From: CBDBLK01 sp965215445
Lineage (GTDB): Bacteria; Bdellovibrionota; Bacteriovoracia; Bacteriovoracales; Bacteriovoracaceae
Assembly (NCBI GenBank): GCA_965215445.1
Contig: CBDCDT010000002.1
Location: 124,001 to 188,000 of the forward strand
DNA length: 64,000 nt
Direction: 5' to 3'
The notes beneath the pieces were generated by a model. The model worked only from the letters and a program-made list of their open reading frames with translations. It did not search any database and had not been told where the DNA came from. Shown piece by piece: positions 62,427-64,000 of this stretch. The translations under genes and the position numbers were made by a program. Position 1 is the stretch's first letter, and each line of letters opens with the position of its first letter.

Positions 62427-62448
62427 CCGAAATATCTCGATATTTCGG
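62427..62448. repeat. Perfect 22-bp palindrome after tRNA-His
   Basis: CCGAAATATC TC GATATTTCGG: 10-bp arms around 2 bp, 36 nt beyond the tRNA. There is only a weak T-run after it, so it may be a terminator or a recombination/operator site. Confidence 0.85.
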
Positions 62449-62501
62449 CATATTTCTAACCTTGCCTACTTGATTACTGCTTCAACCCTACTTTCTCTAC
62501 G

Positions 62502-62813
62502 TCAATTTCTCAAAATGCGATGAAGAAAGTCCGCCCTGAAAGTCCCAACTCTCTGATTTCCACCTCCTGCCTTAAACCTGGGAACTGTTATCCCATCTTC
62601 ATTCAATTTTTTTGCGGCAAGGCTCAAAGATTCGTATTTCAAAAAGTAATCAAAGGCCTTAACAACTATTCCTTGAGTGGCCTCATCAATGGCCAAATGG
62701 CCTGGATTATTGGGAATCAATTTATGGCCCAGAGGCACTGGGCCACCATTAGTTAATCCCCTGGCGGCCCGTATGCGTTGATTGGCCAAAACTCTTTTGG
62801 TAATTCGCATCAA
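62502..62813 (-). pseudogene. Remnant of a large serine recombinase
   Basis: About 100 residues matching only the middle Recombinase domain of large serine integrases: ANQRIRAARGLTNGGPVPLG, NPGHLAIDEATQGIVVKAF, LSLAAKKLNEDGITVPRFK and the end FLHRILRN, where intact proteins continue with NPxYxG. The N-terminal catalytic domain with the serine nucleophile and the C-terminal zinc and coiled-coil parts are missing. It is a decayed piece of an integrated element next to a tRNA gene. The 190 bp upstream of it hold nothing recognisable. Confidence 0.75.
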
Positions 62814-63000
62814 AAAATGAAGAATTAAACAAGTCTTGTTCGGACTTGGATAACTTTGATAGGTTTTTATAAAATGTTGAGTCTAAGCAAATTACAATAC
62901 CTACATCACTCTCAGCGTAAATGTTTGTACTATTGCCATACGACCCTTGGTGTGACCATGCTTGAAGTTAAGATTCAGAAATACCCATTGTTGGCCCCCG

Positions 63001-63963
63001 TTAAGAAAGAAGGGCCTTGATGCCCCCCTCTTGTTTAGCGTATGACTCACTTCCCCTCTGGTATAGTAGATTGAGCTTTACAAGGTCACTTTCCATTAAA
63101 TCGGTTGCCATCTCTGGCTGACTATATGTTTCACTAACACGAACAGTGGAAATATCCTTATAAAAAATAGAACGAAGCTGCTCCATTGATTTTATATTTA
63201 TATCAAGTGTTTTTTGAAGTAACTGAACACTAGGTAAATATTTTTTAAATCTCATACAAAGACTTGGTTTTGGTTCAGGATAAAACCCTACTCCAACACT
63301 AAGAACTCTTAGGTCTGATAGATTTTTTTCTGCGACCTTTACTGCGTCAGCTATTGCATAAAGAGTTGGATTATTAGCGCAATACCCACCATCAACTAGT
63401 TCAATATTATCACTCTTAGAGGTGGTGATGGTTTTGCGTTTAAAAAATGGATAAGCAGAGCATGAAGCTTGAATAGCATCGGCAATACAAACCCCAAACC
63501 CCGGAACGAAAGTCGCTTGACGGCCATGGGCTTGAGAAATATCGCTCTTAAAGATCATCGGTGTTTCCATTTGCCAATTAGTAGAAACAACTCCAATTCC
63601 AGTTTTTACATCATCAAATTTAGTGTTTTTGAAAATTTCGTTAGCGAGTTTTTTAAGAGCCGTTGATTTTTTCAATGGACTCTTACAAACCATCACCGTA
63701 GGTACATGAGTTTTATACAGTTTATGAATTTCAGCAACGCTTTTACCTTGTGCCAAGAGAGTTCCAATAATTGAGCCTGTACTTGTTCCGAAAATTAAAT
63801 CAAAACATTGATAGATTGGGCAACCAATCATTGCCTCAACTTCTTGCAAAACACCAAGCGTATAGAAACCTTTTGCTCCACCACCATCTAAACAGAGGAT
63901 ACGGTATTTTCCATCTTTTTTGAAATTATTTTTCCGTGTAGAGATGTTTTCGGATTGAATCAT
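63001..63963 (-). CDS. Patatin-like phospholipase, CapV-like (possible CBASS effector)
   Basis: A 320-residue patatin with oxyanion loop DGGGAKG (26-32), nucleophile S61 in GTSTGS and catalytic D191 in VDGGYCANNP. The layout, with YRILCLDGGGAKGFYTLGVL at the N-terminus and the helical C-terminal part, matches CapV-type phospholipases that degrade membranes when activated by cyclic nucleotides in CBASS defence. ATG 63963 has GAGGAA just upstream. The gene is near the window end, so a cyclase partner could lie beyond base 64000. Without it the CBASS role is unproven. Confidence 0.8.
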   Translation of the reverse strand: MIQSENISTRKNNFKKDGKYRILCLDGGGAKGFYTLGVLQEVEAMIGCPIYQCFDLIFGTSTGSIIGTLLAQGKSVAEIHKLYKTHVPTVMVCKSPLKKSTALKKLANEIFKNTKFDDVKTGIGVVSTNWQMETPMIFKSDISQAHGRQATFVPGFGVCIADAIQASCSAYPFFKRKTITTSKSDNIELVDGGYCANNPTLYAIADAVKVAEKNLSDLRVLSVGVGFYPEPKPSLCMRFKKYLPSVQLLQKTLDINIKSMEQLRSIFYKDISTVRVSETYSQPEMATDLMESDLVKLNLLYQRGSESYAKQEGGIKALLS

Positions 63964-64000
63964 ATTTCCTCAATTTCTTCTTCCTATTTATTTTTATAAA

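Overview
The window reads as a chromosomal segment of a Gram-negative, predatory-type or environmental bacterium. The best guess is Bdellovibrionota or a related former deltaproteobacterial group. Support comes from the many lipoproteins and outer-membrane barrels, a PrkA kinase, a mitochondrial-type EF-G, a FliL-like protein and frequent TTG/GTG starts. This is inference; no rRNA or marker phylogeny is available. Most of the window has balanced composition, but roughly 16.1-25.4 kb is strikingly AT-rich and looks acquired.

Layout. 1-8 kb: the 3' part of a histidine kinase gene, a frameshifted matrixin-like protease with an outer-membrane barrel, an unknown two-gene operon, and fusA-cca. 8.4-15 kb: an Rpn-type nuclease, acetoacetyl-CoA synthetase, an overlapping cdd/small protein/two-subunit class I fumarase operon, and an ATP-grasp-like protein. 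15-25 kb: a RhuM-family gene, an unknown membrane protein, a complete type V-A CRISPR-Cas locus (cas12a-cas4-cas1-cas2-array, all on the minus strand; 26 intact 36-nt repeats plus one degenerate end repeat), and an isolated crRNA-like repeat 1.4 kb beyond the array. 25.4-30.8 kb: a leucine-degradation operon (methylcrotonyl-CoA carboxylase with a split alpha subunit, hydratase, HMG-CoA lyase). Its product acetoacetate is the substrate of the acetoacetyl-CoA synthetase at 9.3 kb.

31-40.5 kb: Bor-family lipoproteins, a peptide-type binding protein, MutY, a short ComEC-like protein, alanine dehydrogenase, a FliL-like protein, methylmalonyl-CoA epimerase and a rhomboid that lacks its catalytic histidine. 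40.5-58.2 kb: two copies of a divergent module, each a SUMF1-domain membrane protein facing a giant repeat lipoprotein of about 1260 residues. Between the copies lie a penicillin-acylase family enzyme, ParB/ParA, a rhodanese and a degenerate metallophosphatase. One module carries an 81-bp duplication that creates a chimeric 46-residue ORF. 58.2-64 kb: PrkA, an RluA-type pseudouridine synthase, a small outer-membrane protein, tRNA-His, a remnant of a large serine recombinase and a CapV-like patatin at the edge, suggesting the border of an integrated defence element.

The most interesting signals are the solitary Cas12a-type repeat with a kept hairpin and its own pseudo-spacer next to an unknown membrane gene (a CreA/CreR-like candidate), the duplicated SUMF1/giant-lipoprotein module with its chimeric mini-gene, and the tRNA-His-linked recombinase remnant next to a CBASS-type effector.
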